DNA from: Sedimenticola hydrogenitrophicus
GTDB lineage: Bacteria; Pseudomonadota; Gammaproteobacteria; Chromatiales; Chromatiaceae
Length of the DNA: 64,000 nt
Direction: 5' to 3'
Assembly (NCBI RefSeq): GCF_029017505.1
Contig: NZ_JAQGEI010000007.1
Span: 62,001 to 126,000, forward strand
In this document: in pieces, positions 45,646-55,139 of the stretch
Numbering within the stretch: the first letter of the stretch is position 1
Layout: every line of letters starts with the position of its first letter
Translations under genes and position numbers: made by a program
Notes under the pieces: generated by a model
Told to the model about the DNA's origin: nothing
Seen by the model: only the letters and a program-made list of their open reading frames with translations
Database searches by the model: none

Positions 45646-48261
45646 TCAGGCAGATTGTGGCGCACTCTGCCGTTCCAGCCTGGTGTGACGCCGAAACTGA
45701 ATCAGGCCGACCAGGGCCAACAGCAGCAGCGCCGGTATGAACATCCACTGCTTGGCCGGGCGATCGGACTCCACTTCCAGGCGGACGATCTCCCAGTCAA
45801 AATCGATCCCCACACCCTGCGCCGCACTGCCGAACATCACGTTGTCGGCAAACACCTTGAGGCCCTCCACACGCGTCTCCAGCCCGGCGCTGGCGAGGCG
45901 CTCTTCACCGCTACCGGCCGGACCCAGCGGCAGCAGGAGAGTCTTCTCCACGAACTTGCCATCCAGGGTCTCACCGGCCACCGTCATCTGCAACTTGCCG
46001 TTCTCCGGCACCGCCTCCGCTGTCCGGGCTATCTCCGTAGCGGGGATAACGGTGGTGGGCGCGTACACCTCATCCCACCAGAAGCCGGGTCGGAACAGGG
46101 TGAACGCCACCAGCAGCAGGGCGAGGGATTCCCACAGGCGGCTACGGGTCAACCAGTAACCCTGGGTGGCCGCGGCGAACAGCAGCATGGCGATCACGGC
46201 ACTGACGATCACCAGGATCAGTTCCAGCCAGCTGCCGATGCCGATCAGCAGCAGTTGGGTGTTGAAGATGAACAGGAAGGGCAGGATCGCGGTGCGGATA
46301 TCGTACATGAAGCCCTGGATACCGGTGCGGATCGGATCGCTCTTGGCAATGGCGGCCGCGGCAAAGGCGGCCAGTCCCACCGGCGGCGTGTCATCCGCCA
46401 GGATGCCGAAATAGAACACGAACATGTGCACCGCGATCAGCGGCACCACCAGGCCACTGTTGGCCGCCAGGGTTACCACCACCGGTGCCATCAGGCTGGA
46501 GACCACGATGTAGTTGGCCGTGGTGGGCAGCCCCATGCCAAGCACGATACAGATGGCGGCGGTGAAGATCAGCGCCAGGATCAGGTAACCGCCGGAGATG
46601 AACTCGACGAACTCGATCATCACCTGGCCGATACCGGTGAGGGTGATGGTACCGACCACGATGCCGGCCGCCGCGGTGGCCACGCCGATGCCGATCATGT
46701 TGCGCGCCCCCACCACCAGGCCGTCGATACAGTCAACCAGGCCGTGGCGGAACTCGATCCACTCCATCTCACCGCTCTCGCCGCGAAAGAAACCCACCAG
46801 CGGACGCTGGGTGATGACGATGAAGATCATGAACAGGGTTGCCCAGAAGGCGGCCAGACCGGGTGAGAAACGCTCCACCACCAGGCACCACATCAGCACC
46901 ACGATCGGCAGCAGAAAGTAGAGTCCGACCTTGACCGTCGGCCCCACCTCCGGCAGCTCCAGCACCGGGTTTTCCGGATCATCCACCTCCAGTTCGGGAT
47001 AGCGCGAGGCAAACTTGATCAGGGCGACATAGACGATCATGATCAGCAACGAGACAATGTAGAATGCTGCCTCGCCGGCGTAAGTCTTGATCCAGCCGAT
47101 GCCGTAGTAGACCACCAGGCCGATGAAGCAGGTGCCGGCGACGATAGCGGCAAAGGTCATCAGCTTCTGCGCCAGGGTGCTCTGGGTGCGCCTCGGCAGG
47201 CCCTGCATATTCGCCTTCAGCGCCTCCAGGTGCACTATGTAGAACAGCGCGATATAGGAGATCACCGCCGGCAGAATGGCGTGTTTGATCACCTCGATGT
47301 AGGAGATCCCCACATACTCGATCATCAGGAAGGCCGCCGCCCCCATTACCGGCGGGGTGAGCTGGCCATTGGTGGAACTGGCCACCTCCACCGCGCCCGC
47401 CTTGGCGCCGGAAAAACCCACCCGCTTCATCAACGGGATGGTAAAGGTGCCGGTGGTCGCCACGTTGGCGATGGAAGAACCGGAGATCAGCCCGGTGGCC
47501 GCCGAGGCGACCACCGCCGCCTTGGCCGGACCGCCCTTCATATGGCCGAGCAGGGCGAAGGCCATCTTGATGAAATAGTTGCCGGCCCCGGCCTTCTCCA
47601 GCATGGCGCCGAACAGCACGAACAGAAACACGAAGCTGGTGGAGACCCCCAGCGCCACACCGAACACGCCCTCCGTGGTGAGCCACTGATGGGACATCAC
47701 CTTGGACAGGCTCTGCCCCTTGTGGGCGATCACATCCGGCATGTAGGGTCCGCCGAAGGTATAGATGAGGAAGACGATCGCCACCACCATCAGCGGCGGC
47801 CCCAGGGAGCGCCGGGTCGCCTCCAGCAGCAGCAGCATGCCGATGGAGGCGATCACCAGGTCCTGGGTGATCGGCGCACCGGAACGCCCCGACAGGGACT
47901 CGTAGAACAGGTAGATATAGGCGGCGCTGAACGCCCCCAGCACGGCAAATATCCAGTCCGCCAGGGGTATGCTCTCACGCGGCGAGCGCTTGAATGCGGG
48001 AAAGGCGGTGAACGCCAGGAACAGGGCAAACGCCAAGTGGATGGAGCGCGCCTCGGTGTCGTTGAACACGCCGAAATTGAAAAAAAACGGTAGTGGTGAG
48101 GCATACCAGAGCTGAAACAGCGACCACGCCAGCGGCACGCCGAACAGGATCTTGCCAGGGATACCCGCGGGATGGCGCGCGCCACTATCCACCTGGGCGA
48201 CCATCGCCTGCAGTTCCAGGTCGCTGACGTTCTCCTCTCTTGTTGTCTCTTTGCTCATCAT
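45646..48261 (-). CDS. TRAP transporter fused DctQM permease
   Basis: Inner-membrane permease of a tripartite ATP-independent transporter in which the small 4-TM and large 12-TM subunits are one chain, about 871 residues. The large-subunit motifs ASAATGLISGSSIANVATTG and GMGLPTTANYIVVSSLMAPV are complete. A soluble C-terminal extension of about 150 residues (PENGKLQMTVAGETLDGKFV) is followed by a final helix (WMFIPALLLLALVGLIQF). Such fused permeases pair with TAXI binding proteins, here the gene at 48449. Energy comes from an ion gradient. The start at 48261 follows GGGAGAG. Substrate unknown, probably an organic acid. Confidence 0.93.
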   Translation of the reverse strand: MMSKETTREENVSDLELQAMVAQVDSGARHPAGIPGKILFGVPLAWSLFQLWYASPLPFFFNFGVFNDTEARSIHLAFALFLAFTAFPAFKRSPRESIPLADWIFAVLGAFSAAYIYLFYESLSGRSGAPITQDLVIASIGMLLLLEATRRSLGPPLMVVAIVFLIYTFGGPYMPDVIAHKGQSLSKVMSHQWLTTEGVFGVALGVSTSFVFLFVLFGAMLEKAGAGNYFIKMAFALLGHMKGGPAKAAVVASAATGLISGSSIANVATTGTFTIPLMKRVGFSGAKAGAVEVASSTNGQLTPPVMGAAAFLMIEYVGISYIEVIKHAILPAVISYIALFYIVHLEALKANMQGLPRRTQSTLAQKLMTFAAIVAGTCFIGLVVYYGIGWIKTYAGEAAFYIVSLLIMIVYVALIKFASRYPELEVDDPENPVLELPEVGPTVKVGLYFLLPIVVLMWCLVVERFSPGLAAFWATLFMIFIVITQRPLVGFFRGESGEMEWIEFRHGLVDCIDGLVVGARNMIGIGVATAAAGIVVGTITLTGIGQVMIEFVEFISGGYLILALIFTAAICIVLGMGLPTTANYIVVSSLMAPVVVTLAANSGLVVPLIAVHMFVFYFGILADDTPPVGLAAFAAAAIAKSDPIRTGIQGFMYDIRTAILPFLFIFNTQLLLIGIGSWLELILVIVSAVIAMLLFAAATQGYWLTRSRLWESLALLLVAFTLFRPGFWWDEVYAPTTVIPATEIARTAEAVPENGKLQMTVAGETLDGKFVEKTLLLPLGPAGSGEERLASAGLETRVEGLKVFADNVMFGSAAQGVGIDFDWEIVRLEVESDRPAKQWMFIPALLLLALVGLIQFRRHTRLERQSAPQSA

Positions 48262-48307
48262 GCTCTCCCAATGAGTTGTGCACGAATTGCTCGGGTGATG
48301 CCAACCC

Positions 48308-48395
48308 CGGGCAGGCACGGGGGCCTGCCCCTACGAACAGCTTCGCCCCTCAGGTGTTCAACATTCCCGTAGGGGCAACCCCCCGTGGTTGCCCG
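48308..48395. repeat. palindromic repeat, CGTAGGGGCARGCCCCCGTG family, copy 1
   Basis: Arms at 48308-48335 and 48368-48395 pair with a few mismatches. The same arm pair recurs at 54612-54689. It fills most of the gap between TAXI protein and permease genes. Confidence 0.7.
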
Positions 48396-48448
48396 AAACC
48401 TCCGGTTGCACCAACCCGGGCAGCCCGGGGACCGCCCCCTGTGTCGCC

Positions 48449-49429
48449 TTACATCAGGCCAGCTTCCTTATAATATTTCATCGCGCCATCGTGGAGCGGT
48501 GCCGAGAGACCATCCTTCACCATCTCCTCCTTTTTCAACACCTCGAAGGCGGGGTGCAGCTTGCGGAAATCCTCGAAATTCTCAAACACCGCCTTCACCA
48601 CCTGGTAGATGGTGTCCGCCGGGGTATTGCTGGATGAGACAAAGGTGGCACCCACACCGAAGGTCTGGACATCCTCGTCATTGCCGCGATACATGCCGCC
48701 CGGGATGGTAGCCATCCGGTAGTACGCATTCTCCGAGACCAGCTTCTCCACTTCCGGACCGGTAACCGATACCAGCACGGTGTCGCAGGTGGTGGTCGCC
48801 TCCTTGATGGAGCCGGAGGGGTGGCCGACGGTAAAGACCATGGCGTCGATCTTGTTGTCACACAGCGCCTTGGACTGCTCGGCCGACTTCAGCTCCGAGG
48901 CCAGGGAGAAATCGTCCTTGGTCCAGCCCAGCGCCGCCATCAACACCTCCATGGTGCCGCGCTGACCGGATCCGGGATTGCCGATATTGACCCGCTTGCC
49001 CTTCAGGTCGGTAAAGGTTTTGATGCCGGAGTCGGCACGTGCCACCACGGTGAAGGGTTCCGGGTGCACCGAGAACACGGCACGCAGCTCCTTGTTGGGA
49101 CCGGCCTCCTCGAACTGGCTGGTACCGTTAAAGGCGTGATGCTGCCAGTCCGACTGGACCACGCCCATGTCCAGCTCGCCGGCGCGGATGGTGTTCAGGT
49201 TATAGACTGAACCGCCGGTCGACTCCACGGAACAGCGGATGCCGTGCTCCTTCCGGTTCTTGTTGACCAGACGGCAGATGGCGCCGCCGGTGGGATAGTA
49301 GACGCCGGTTACGCCGCCGGTGCCGATGGTGATGAATGACTGGGCTTGGGCCGTGGTGGCCGCGCCCAGTGTCAGACCTGTTGCCAGACCGGCCAGCAGT
49401 GCCAGGGTGGTTATTTTCTTCTTCAACAT
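48449..49429 (-). CDS. TAXI-family TRAP transporter solute-binding protein
   Basis: Periplasmic receptor of 326 residues. The signal peptide ([20 protein letters not shown]) is clear. The TAXI signature [20 protein letters not shown] is at the start of the mature protein, followed by [12 protein letters not shown] and [24 protein letters not shown] proteins deliver glutamate-like or other organic acids; the ligand here is unknown. The gene directly precedes its fused permease. AGGAGG precedes the start at 49429. Confidence 0.94.
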   Translation of the reverse strand: MLKKKITTLALLAGLATGLTLGAATTAQAQSFITIGTGGVTGVYYPTGGAICRLVNKNRKEHGIRCSVESTGGSVYNLNTIRAGELDMGVVQSDWQHHAFNGTSQFEEAGPNKELRAVFSVHPEPFTVVARADSGIKTFTDLKGKRVNIGNPGSGQRGTMEVLMAALGWTKDDFSLASELKSAEQSKALCDNKIDAMVFTVGHPSGSIKEATTTCDTVLVSVTGPEVEKLVSENAYYRMATIPGGMYRGNDEDVQTFGVGATFVSSSNTPADTIYQVVKAVFENFEDFRKLHPAFEVLKKEEMVKDGLSAPLHDGAMKYYKEAGLM

Positions 49430-49581
49430 GATGAATCCTCCTTAAATGAACAGTCTCGTTTTCCTACTCTCGTTCTCCGCGGGCCGACCCGCAGAATGTG
49501 CATACAATCCTCTCCCCGGCGACGGGAAAAGGGTCCTACCTCAGGGCCACGCCTTCTAAATACGCAACGGCTTGTGAGAGA

Positions 49582-49681
49582 GGATCTGCCTGCTTGGTTG
49601 ACGGGTGTCCGCGGCCATGATGGCCGTGGCAAGCCCCCAGGGATGGGTTTACGACGTCCCGGCAAGCAAGCAGGAAGATCC
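49582..49681. repeat. palindromic intergenic repeat
   Basis: GGATCTGCCTGCTTGGTTG (49582-49600) faces the complement of CAAGCAAGCAGGAAGATCC (49663-49681), 16 of 19. A GGCCATGATGGCC palindrome lies between. It occupies the 290-base gap before the TAXI gene, which may hold that gene's promoter. Confidence 0.6.
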
Positions 49682-49718
49682 GCGTCCCGCTCGGTGTTAG
49701 ATGACATCATTCTGGCTC

Positions 49719-50534
49719 CTACCTTCCCTTGAACTCCGGATCACGTTTTTCGATAAACGCATTGACCGCCTCCAGCTGGTCCTCGGTGTTGTGACAAATC
49801 CCCTGAAACAGGGCGCAGCTATCGAGAAAGTCGGGCAGCTCCTGACGCTGTGCCAGCTTCATCAGGCGCTTGGTATAGCGCAGCGCTTGGGGTGGTTTGG
49901 CGGCGAAGCTCGCCGCCAGCTGCCGCGCCCTGGGCAGCAATGCCTCTGGCGGTTCCACCGCCAGCAGGATGCCCATCTCCAACGCCTCTTGGGCATCGAT
50001 CACCCGGCCGCTGAAGGTGAGTTCCGCTGCCCGCTGATAGCCGATCAAGCGTTGCAGGAACCAGGCGCCGCCGTCACCCGGGATGATGCCCAGGTTGACA
50101 AAGGTCTCGCCCATCCTGGCGTTGTCCGAGGCGATACGGATATCGCACATACAGGCGAGGTCGAAACCGGCCCCGATGGCCGCGCCGTTGATGGCGGCAA
50201 TCAGCGGTACCTCCGCCTTGTGCAGTGCCAGCGGGATGCGCTGGATGCCCTCGCGGTATTTCTGCTGCACGCTGTGCACGTCGCCGCCGAAATCGCCGCG
50301 GCGGTTCTGCATATCCTTGATATTGCCGCCGGCCGAGAAGGCGCGCCCGGCCCCGGTGAGAATCAGCGCCGAGATCTCCGGGGTACGGTTGATCCAATGA
50401 ATGGTGGTTTCGATATCATCGATCAGGGCGGTGCCGGTCAGGGCGTTGCGCACGTCATCGCGGTTCAGGGTCAGTGTGGCGACCCGCTCCTGCAGCTGCA
50501 GCTGCGCATCGACCAGTTTCGGGATACCGCTCAT
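49719..50534 (-). CDS. enoyl-CoA hydratase/isomerase-family protein 1
   Basis: Crotonase-fold enzyme, 271 residues. The CoA/oxyanion loops are GAGRAFSAGGNIKDMQN and INGAAIGAGFDLACMCDIRI. At the first catalytic glutamate position the sequence is GFDLA, aspartate or phenylalanine rather than the usual GCELA; the second glutamate is kept in MGETFVNLGIIPGDGG. Hydration may thus be altered, and isomerase or hydrolase activity is possible. The ATG overlaps the upstream acyl-CoA synthetase stop by four bases. It is last of the rpiR-ech-acs-ech operon. Confidence 0.9.
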   Translation of the reverse strand: MSGIPKLVDAQLQLQERVATLTLNRDDVRNALTGTALIDDIETTIHWINRTPEISALILTGAGRAFSAGGNIKDMQNRRGDFGGDVHSVQQKYREGIQRIPLALHKAEVPLIAAINGAAIGAGFDLACMCDIRIASDNARMGETFVNLGIIPGDGGAWFLQRLIGYQRAAELTFSGRVIDAQEALEMGILLAVEPPEALLPRARQLAASFAAKPPQALRYTKRLMKLAQRQELPDFLDSCALFQGICHNTEDQLEAVNAFIEKRDPEFKGR

Positions 50535-52699
50535 GCAGCCTCCTGTAGTGGTTTGAGGATGATGCGCGCATCCAGCACACAGTAATCCGCCGCCCGCGCC
50601 AGCACCGGATTAAGATCCAGCTCGCTGAGCTCCGGATGGTTCACGCACAAGTCCGATACCGCCAGCATCAGCGAGACCAGCGCCTGCCGGTCGATCGGCT
50701 CACCGCCGCGAATGCCGTCGAGCACCTTGCTGCCACGGATCTCCTGCAGCATCTCCAGGGCATCGGCCCGGCGCAACGGCAGGGTGCGGAACACCACGTC
50801 CTTCAGCACCTCGACAAACACCCCGCCGAGACCGAACATCATTACCGGGCCGTACTGCGGATCCCGGGTGACACCGATGATCACCTCCACCCCGGGGGCC
50901 GCCATCGGCGTCAGCAGCACCCCCTCGATGCGGGCATCCGGCCGGTAGCGCAGGGCGTTGGCCAGGATCTCGTGATAGGCCCGAGGAAAATCCTCCGCGG
51001 CCAAGTTGAGGCGGACACCCCCGGCATCGCTCTTGTGCAGGATGTCCCGGGAGACCAGCTTCATGACATAGCGCCGCTCCGGCGCAACCGCGTCGAGGGA
51101 ACCGAATCCGTGCTCGTCCCGGATCAGCCAGGGCCGCACCACCTCCGCCCCATAGGCGGCAAGCGCCTCCAGGGCCTCGTACTCATAGAGGCTGCCGCGG
51201 CCACTGTGCAGCACCTTGTAGATCATCTCCGAGACCGCTACCGAGGGATCGCCCTGCCCCCGCCGGTCCGGGCTGGAGAGGCGCTTCTGCGCCTCGCTGT
51301 AGTCGACCACGGCAGCCAGGCAGCGGGTGGCTTCGTCGATGGAGCTGAACAGCGGGATAGCGCCGCGCTCCAGGTAGCGTAGCGGTTCGGTCTTCAACGG
51401 CCGGTAGAGACTCTGCAACAGCAACGGCTTGTCGAACCGGTTCGGCAGCCGGGCCAGACGCTCGGCGCACTGCTGCTCATCCTCGGCCAACGCCTCGGAG
51501 AAACGCAGGGCATAGCCGCCGAACAGGCCGACGATCAACAGGGCGTCGATCCCGTCGTCGCCCAGCAACACCTCGGCACAGTCGGCGAACAGTTGCGGAT
51601 GGTTGTCGGTGCCGCCGGCCACATCCACCGGGTTGTTGTAGGCGGCGGCCGGCGGCAGCAGACTCTTCAGGCGCTCCCGGGTCGGCTCGGCCAGGCGCGG
51701 CACCGAGAGACCGAGCTGATGCAGGGCATCCGCGGCAATGGTGGCGTGTCCCCCGCCATCGGCCAGGATGGCGACCCGCTTGCCCTTGAGCGGCAGCCGT
51801 TCGGCGATCGCCGCCAGGGTGGTGGCCATCGGCAGGATCTCGTCGGCACGCTCCGCCAGCACCACCCCGGCCTGGCGCATCACCCCTTTGGCCAGCGCAT
51901 AGCTGCCGGCCAGGGCGCCGGTGTGGGAGCGCGCAGCCTGCTGGCCGACCGCGCTGCGCCCGGATTTGTAGATCACCAGCGGCTTCTCCAGGCAGACCCG
52001 GGCGGCGGCCTGCAGGAAAGCCCGGCCCTGTTTCAGCCCCTCCACATAGCCGACGATCACCCGGGTATCGGGGTCGGCGGCAAAGTAGTCCAGGTATTCG
52101 TGGAACTGCACGTCGGCCTCGTTGCCCACCCCGACGTAGGTGGAGAAGCCCAGCGCGGCGTGTTGCCCACCCTCGGTCACCAGCGACAGCGCCATGTTGC
52201 CGGACTGGGAGAGCAGGCCGACGGAGCCGGCCTGCAGATCGCGATAGCCCACCAGGTTGGCGCCACAGTGGGTGTTGAACATGCCCGAGGTGTTGGGGCC
52301 GATAATGCGCAGCCCGCTCTCGCGCGCCGCCCGCACCATCTCCTGCTCCAGCGCCTGGCCCGTCTCCCCGGTCTCGGAGAAGCCAGTGGCCAGCACCACC
52401 GCGCCGCGGATGCCCTTGCTGCCGCAGCGGCGGATCAGCTCCGGCAGAGTGTGGGCGGCGGTGCAGATCAGGGCCAGGTCCGGGGCCTCCGGCAACTCTT
52501 CCACCGTGGCGTAGCAGGTCAGCCCCAGCACCTCGGTCTCGTGCGGATGGATCGGGTAGATGGCCCCCTGAAACTGGCTCTGTTGCAGGTAGCGGATCGC
52601 CAGATTGCCCCGCTTCCCCGGATCACGGGAGGCACCCACTACGGCAATCGAGCGGGGGGCGAGAATCCGTTGCAACTGGTTGTTCATGGACCGCTCCAT
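50531..52699 (-). CDS. ADP-forming acyl-CoA synthetase-like protein
   Basis: About 722 residues: CoA-binding Rossmann domain (APRSIAVVGASRDPGKRGNL), two succinyl-CoA-ligase-like domains (GLLSQSGNMALSLVTEG and SGRSAVGQQAARSHTGALAG, the latter with the expected phosphohistidine), then an ATP-grasp domain (YVMKLVSRDILHKSDAGGVR, MMFGLGGVFVEVLKDV). It joins a carboxylate to CoA, or the reverse, with ATP. There is no GNAT domain, unlike Pat-type proteins. The ATG at 52699 has GAGGG eight bases upstream and starts two bases past the preceding stop; 52687 is an alternative. Acyl specificity cannot be read. Confidence 0.92.
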   Translation of the reverse strand: MERSMNNQLQRILAPRSIAVVGASRDPGKRGNLAIRYLQQSQFQGAIYPIHPHETEVLGLTCYATVEELPEAPDLALICTAAHTLPELIRRCGSKGIRGAVVLATGFSETGETGQALEQEMVRAARESGLRIIGPNTSGMFNTHCGANLVGYRDLQAGSVGLLSQSGNMALSLVTEGGQHAALGFSTYVGVGNEADVQFHEYLDYFAADPDTRVIVGYVEGLKQGRAFLQAAARVCLEKPLVIYKSGRSAVGQQAARSHTGALAGSYALAKGVMRQAGVVLAERADEILPMATTLAAIAERLPLKGKRVAILADGGGHATIAADALHQLGLSVPRLAEPTRERLKSLLPPAAAYNNPVDVAGGTDNHPQLFADCAEVLLGDDGIDALLIVGLFGGYALRFSEALAEDEQQCAERLARLPNRFDKPLLLQSLYRPLKTEPLRYLERGAIPLFSSIDEATRCLAAVVDYSEAQKRLSSPDRRGQGDPSVAVSEMIYKVLHSGRGSLYEYEALEALAAYGAEVVRPWLIRDEHGFGSLDAVAPERRYVMKLVSRDILHKSDAGGVRLNLAAEDFPRAYHEILANALRYRPDARIEGVLLTPMAAPGVEVIIGVTRDPQYGPVMMFGLGGVFVEVLKDVVFRTLPLRRADALEMLQEIRGSKVLDGIRGGEPIDRQALVSLMLAVSDLCVNHPELSELDLNPVLARAADYCVLDARIILKPLQEAA

Positions 52700-52700
52700 T

Positions 52701-53504
52701 TCAATGTCCCTCGAAACGGGGGGTGCGTTTGTCGCGGAACGCATCCACCCCCTCCTGCCAGTCCCGGGTGGTGGCGCAGAAGGTCATGCCCTCCAGCTCC
52801 GCCTGCAGCGCGGCCTCGAAGCCCTGCTCCGCCGCGCCATTGAGCTGGCGCTTGGCCAGCTGCATGGAGAGTGGCGCGCCACGCGCCAGCTGCTGGCAGA
52901 AGGCCCGCACCTGCGCATCGAACGCGTCGTCCTCGAAGCAGCGGTTGGCCAGGCCGATGCGCAACGCCTCGGCGCCGTCGATCTTCTCCCCCAGGAACAC
53001 CAGCTCACGTGCCTTGGCCAGCCCGACCAGGCGCGGCAGGGTGTGGGTCACGCCGCCGCCGAGGAAGGTGCCGATGGTGATCTCCGGCAGGCCGATGCGG
53101 GCGGAGGCCTTCATCAGGATGAAGTCAGAGGCGATGGCCATCTCGGCGCCGGCCCCCAGGGCGTAGCCGTTGACCGCCGCCACCACCGGCTTGGCGGCCT
53201 CGCGGATGGCCCGGCACACCTGCTGCTCGGCGTTCAGGTACTGACGGCGCTGATAGGGGCTGCGGGTGGCCGCGCCGTGGGCCTTCATGTCGGCCCCGAC
53301 ACAGAAGGCGCGCCCCGCGCCGGTGAGCAGGATCACGCGGATCTCCGGCATCTGTTCCAGCCGCTGCAACTGCTGCAGCAGCTCGGCATAGAGCGCCTCG
53401 TTGACCGCGTTCAGCCGTTCGGGACGGTTGAGGCGCAGCTCGCCGATGCCGTCGTCACAGGTCACTATCAAATTTTCGGGCAGGTTTTCGGGTGGTCTGT
53501 TCAT
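52701..53504 (-). CDS. enoyl-CoA hydratase/isomerase-family protein 2
   Basis: 267 residues, crotonase fold. Both catalytic glutamate positions are present: GYALGAGAEMAIASDFILM and ARIGLPEITIGTFLGGG. The first oxyanion loop is GAGRAFCVGADMKAHG. It is therefore a better candidate for true hydratase activity than the paralog at 49719. Its ATG overlaps the rpiR stop by four bases, so it is co-translated with the regulator and precedes the acyl-CoA synthetase. Confidence 0.92.
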   Translation of the reverse strand: MNRPPENLPENLIVTCDDGIGELRLNRPERLNAVNEALYAELLQQLQRLEQMPEIRVILLTGAGRAFCVGADMKAHGAATRSPYQRRQYLNAEQQVCRAIREAAKPVVAAVNGYALGAGAEMAIASDFILMKASARIGLPEITIGTFLGGGVTHTLPRLVGLAKARELVFLGEKIDGAEALRIGLANRCFEDDAFDAQVRAFCQQLARGAPLSMQLAKRQLNGAAEQGFEAALQAELEGMTFCATTRDWQEGVDAFRDKRTPRFEGH

Positions 53505-54454
53505 ATCTCGAATTGCATCTTGCCAATCAGTTTTTCATAACGCATGAGTGAATCCAGCGCCTTGTCGCCGAGGCGTCGCGCCAGCAGCGAGAGCAGCACC
53601 TCGACCAGCACCAGGGAGGCACTCATACTGTTGCTGAAGAACGAGCCGGTGGTGGGCGAGATCAGGGTGTAGCGGGCCGTGGCCACCAGCGGCGAGGCGT
53701 GGTTGTCGGTGATGGTCACCACCTCGATCCCCTGCTCGCGGGCGATCCGCGAGGCGCTGACCGTACTGCGGGTATAGGGGGCACAGCCGATGGTGAACAG
53801 CAGGTCTCCCGGCTCCAGCTGCGCCAGCCCATGGACAATACCGTGCTCGGCAATGCTCAGCACCGAGACATTGTTGCGGATCAGGCCCAGGCCGTAGGAG
53901 AGGTAGTTGGCGATCGGATAGGATTGGCGCAGCCCGTGGGTGCGGATGCGCGGGGAGCGGATCAGCAGCTCCACCACCCCGTCCAGGGTTTCGGTCTTCA
54001 GGTTATCCAGCATGCTGGCGATATTGTGGGTCTCCTCGTTGGCGATCTGGGTCGCCAGATGTAGCCCCTCGTGCCGGCTCTGCTCCTGCTGAAACAGCTG
54101 CCCCGCCCGGCGGCTGTAGAAATTTTCCGTACCGGCGGTGTAGTCGCGGAACACCTTCTGCAGCTCGGCAAAGCCCTTGTAGCCGAGGGATTTGGCCAGC
54201 CGGGTCAGGGTGGACGGATTGACATCGAAGGTCTTCGCCAGGTGCGAGATGGAGGAGATGGCCGACTGTTTGGGGTAGGTGATCATCCCGTCCAGCACAT
54301 CCAGCGCCCGCTTGCCGACCTTCAGCTCGGCGGTGCCCGACTTCAGGTCGGCCAACAGTCTGGAGAGCTGCTCAAGGGATCGCGGCCCGTTTACACTCTC
54401 CATGTCAGTGGCGTCTTGTCGCTGCCTGTCCATAATCTCAGGGGTGTCCGGCAT
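53501..54454 (-). CDS. MurR/RpiR-family transcriptional regulator
   Basis: 317 residues. The N-terminal HTH_6 domain (SSISHLAKTFDVNPSTLTRL, LGYKGFAELQKVFRD) is followed by a SIS domain (SPRIRTHGLRQSYPIANYLS, LLFTIGCAPYTRSTVSASR, VTITDNHASPLVATARYTLI). SIS domains usually bind phosphosugars, but RpiR proteins before CoA-activating operons also occur. It leads the ech2-acs-ech1 operon with ATGA coupling, so it should regulate its own transcript. The upstream 400 bases contain a palindromic repeat and an AT-rich stretch (54500-54545). Confidence 0.92.
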   Translation of the reverse strand: MPDTPEIMDRQRQDATDMESVNGPRSLEQLSRLLADLKSGTAELKVGKRALDVLDGMITYPKQSAISSISHLAKTFDVNPSTLTRLAKSLGYKGFAELQKVFRDYTAGTENFYSRRAGQLFQQEQSRHEGLHLATQIANEETHNIASMLDNLKTETLDGVVELLIRSPRIRTHGLRQSYPIANYLSYGLGLIRNNVSVLSIAEHGIVHGLAQLEPGDLLFTIGCAPYTRSTVSASRIAREQGIEVVTITDNHASPLVATARYTLISPTTGSFFSNSMSASLVLVEVLLSLLARRLGDKALDSLMRYEKLIGKMQFEI

Positions 54455-54611
54455 CGGATAGGGTGTGAAGTGCCAGAAAGAATAGGCAGCGGCCGGGATA
54501 AATGCAATTTTTTTTTGCTTTTATGATCTATTTACGCAAATTTTATGTGCTTTATTGCAGAACCGCAGGCCTGTCCCTCTCGATGGGTCGGGGTAACCCG
54601 ACCCGCCAAAT

Positions 54612-54689
54612 CGTAGGGGCAGGCCCCCGTGCCTGCCTGGTTCACGGACGCCCGGGAAGGGCGGGCGACCACGGGGGGTTGCCCCTACG
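54612..54689. repeat. palindromic repeat, CGTAGGGGCARGCCCCCGTG family, copy 2
   Basis: Arms at 54612-54640 and 54661-54689, same sequence type as 48308-48395. It lies upstream of rpiR, which might be read through it on the minus strand from a promoter further on, or start after it. Confidence 0.7.
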
Positions 54690-54856
54690 CCGGGTCCGCA
54701 CCCTGGCCGGTTCCGTCTTCTATCCCACTCGCGAACCTGCGCGGCAGGCCGGCTTAACGATCGACAGCAACCCCGTTTCAACCCGGTGGTATATAGTCCC
54801 GATATTGGCCCGGATTCGTATCCGCGCTCCATCCAACACAGCAGGCGAGAAACGGC

Positions 54857-55060
54857 ATGAATATCCAGCGGGCAAGAGAGCTGATACAGGTGCAGCTGCA
54901 GTTCGGCAGCGGCTACAACCGCCATGCGGTACGCATGATCCTGGGCGAGGTACAGCGTAGCCATGGCCGACCGGCGGTGGATGGACTGATCCGGGAGTTG
55001 GCGCTGGAAGAGCACTTCGGGCTCAAGCCCGGCAGCGATTTCAGTGGGGTCGGAATCTAA
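54857..55060 (+). CDS. small conserved hypothetical protein
   Basis: 67 residues, MNIQRARELIQVQLQFGSGY to LKPGSDFSGVGI. Probably helical with two helices, no signal or membrane part. A GAGAAACGG tract precedes the ATG. I do not recognise a characterised family. It stands alone, opposite in strand to both neighbours, which favours it being real, but no function can be offered. Confidence 0.6.
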   Translation: MNIQRARELIQVQLQFGSGYNRHAVRMILGEVQRSHGRPAVDGLIRELALEEHFGLKPGSDFSGVGI

Positions 55061-55139
55061 AATAATGTGGCCATCGCGGCTACGCCGCCAATCGGCCCGA
55101 GGGCGGGCCTCCTACAGGACGGGCCGCTCACCGGGCGGG

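Noticed and set aside
55075-55135. GC-rich palindromic stretch after the small gene at 54857
   Set aside because: It resembles a REP-type repeat (GGCCATCGCGG...), but the arms are too imperfect to define ends.
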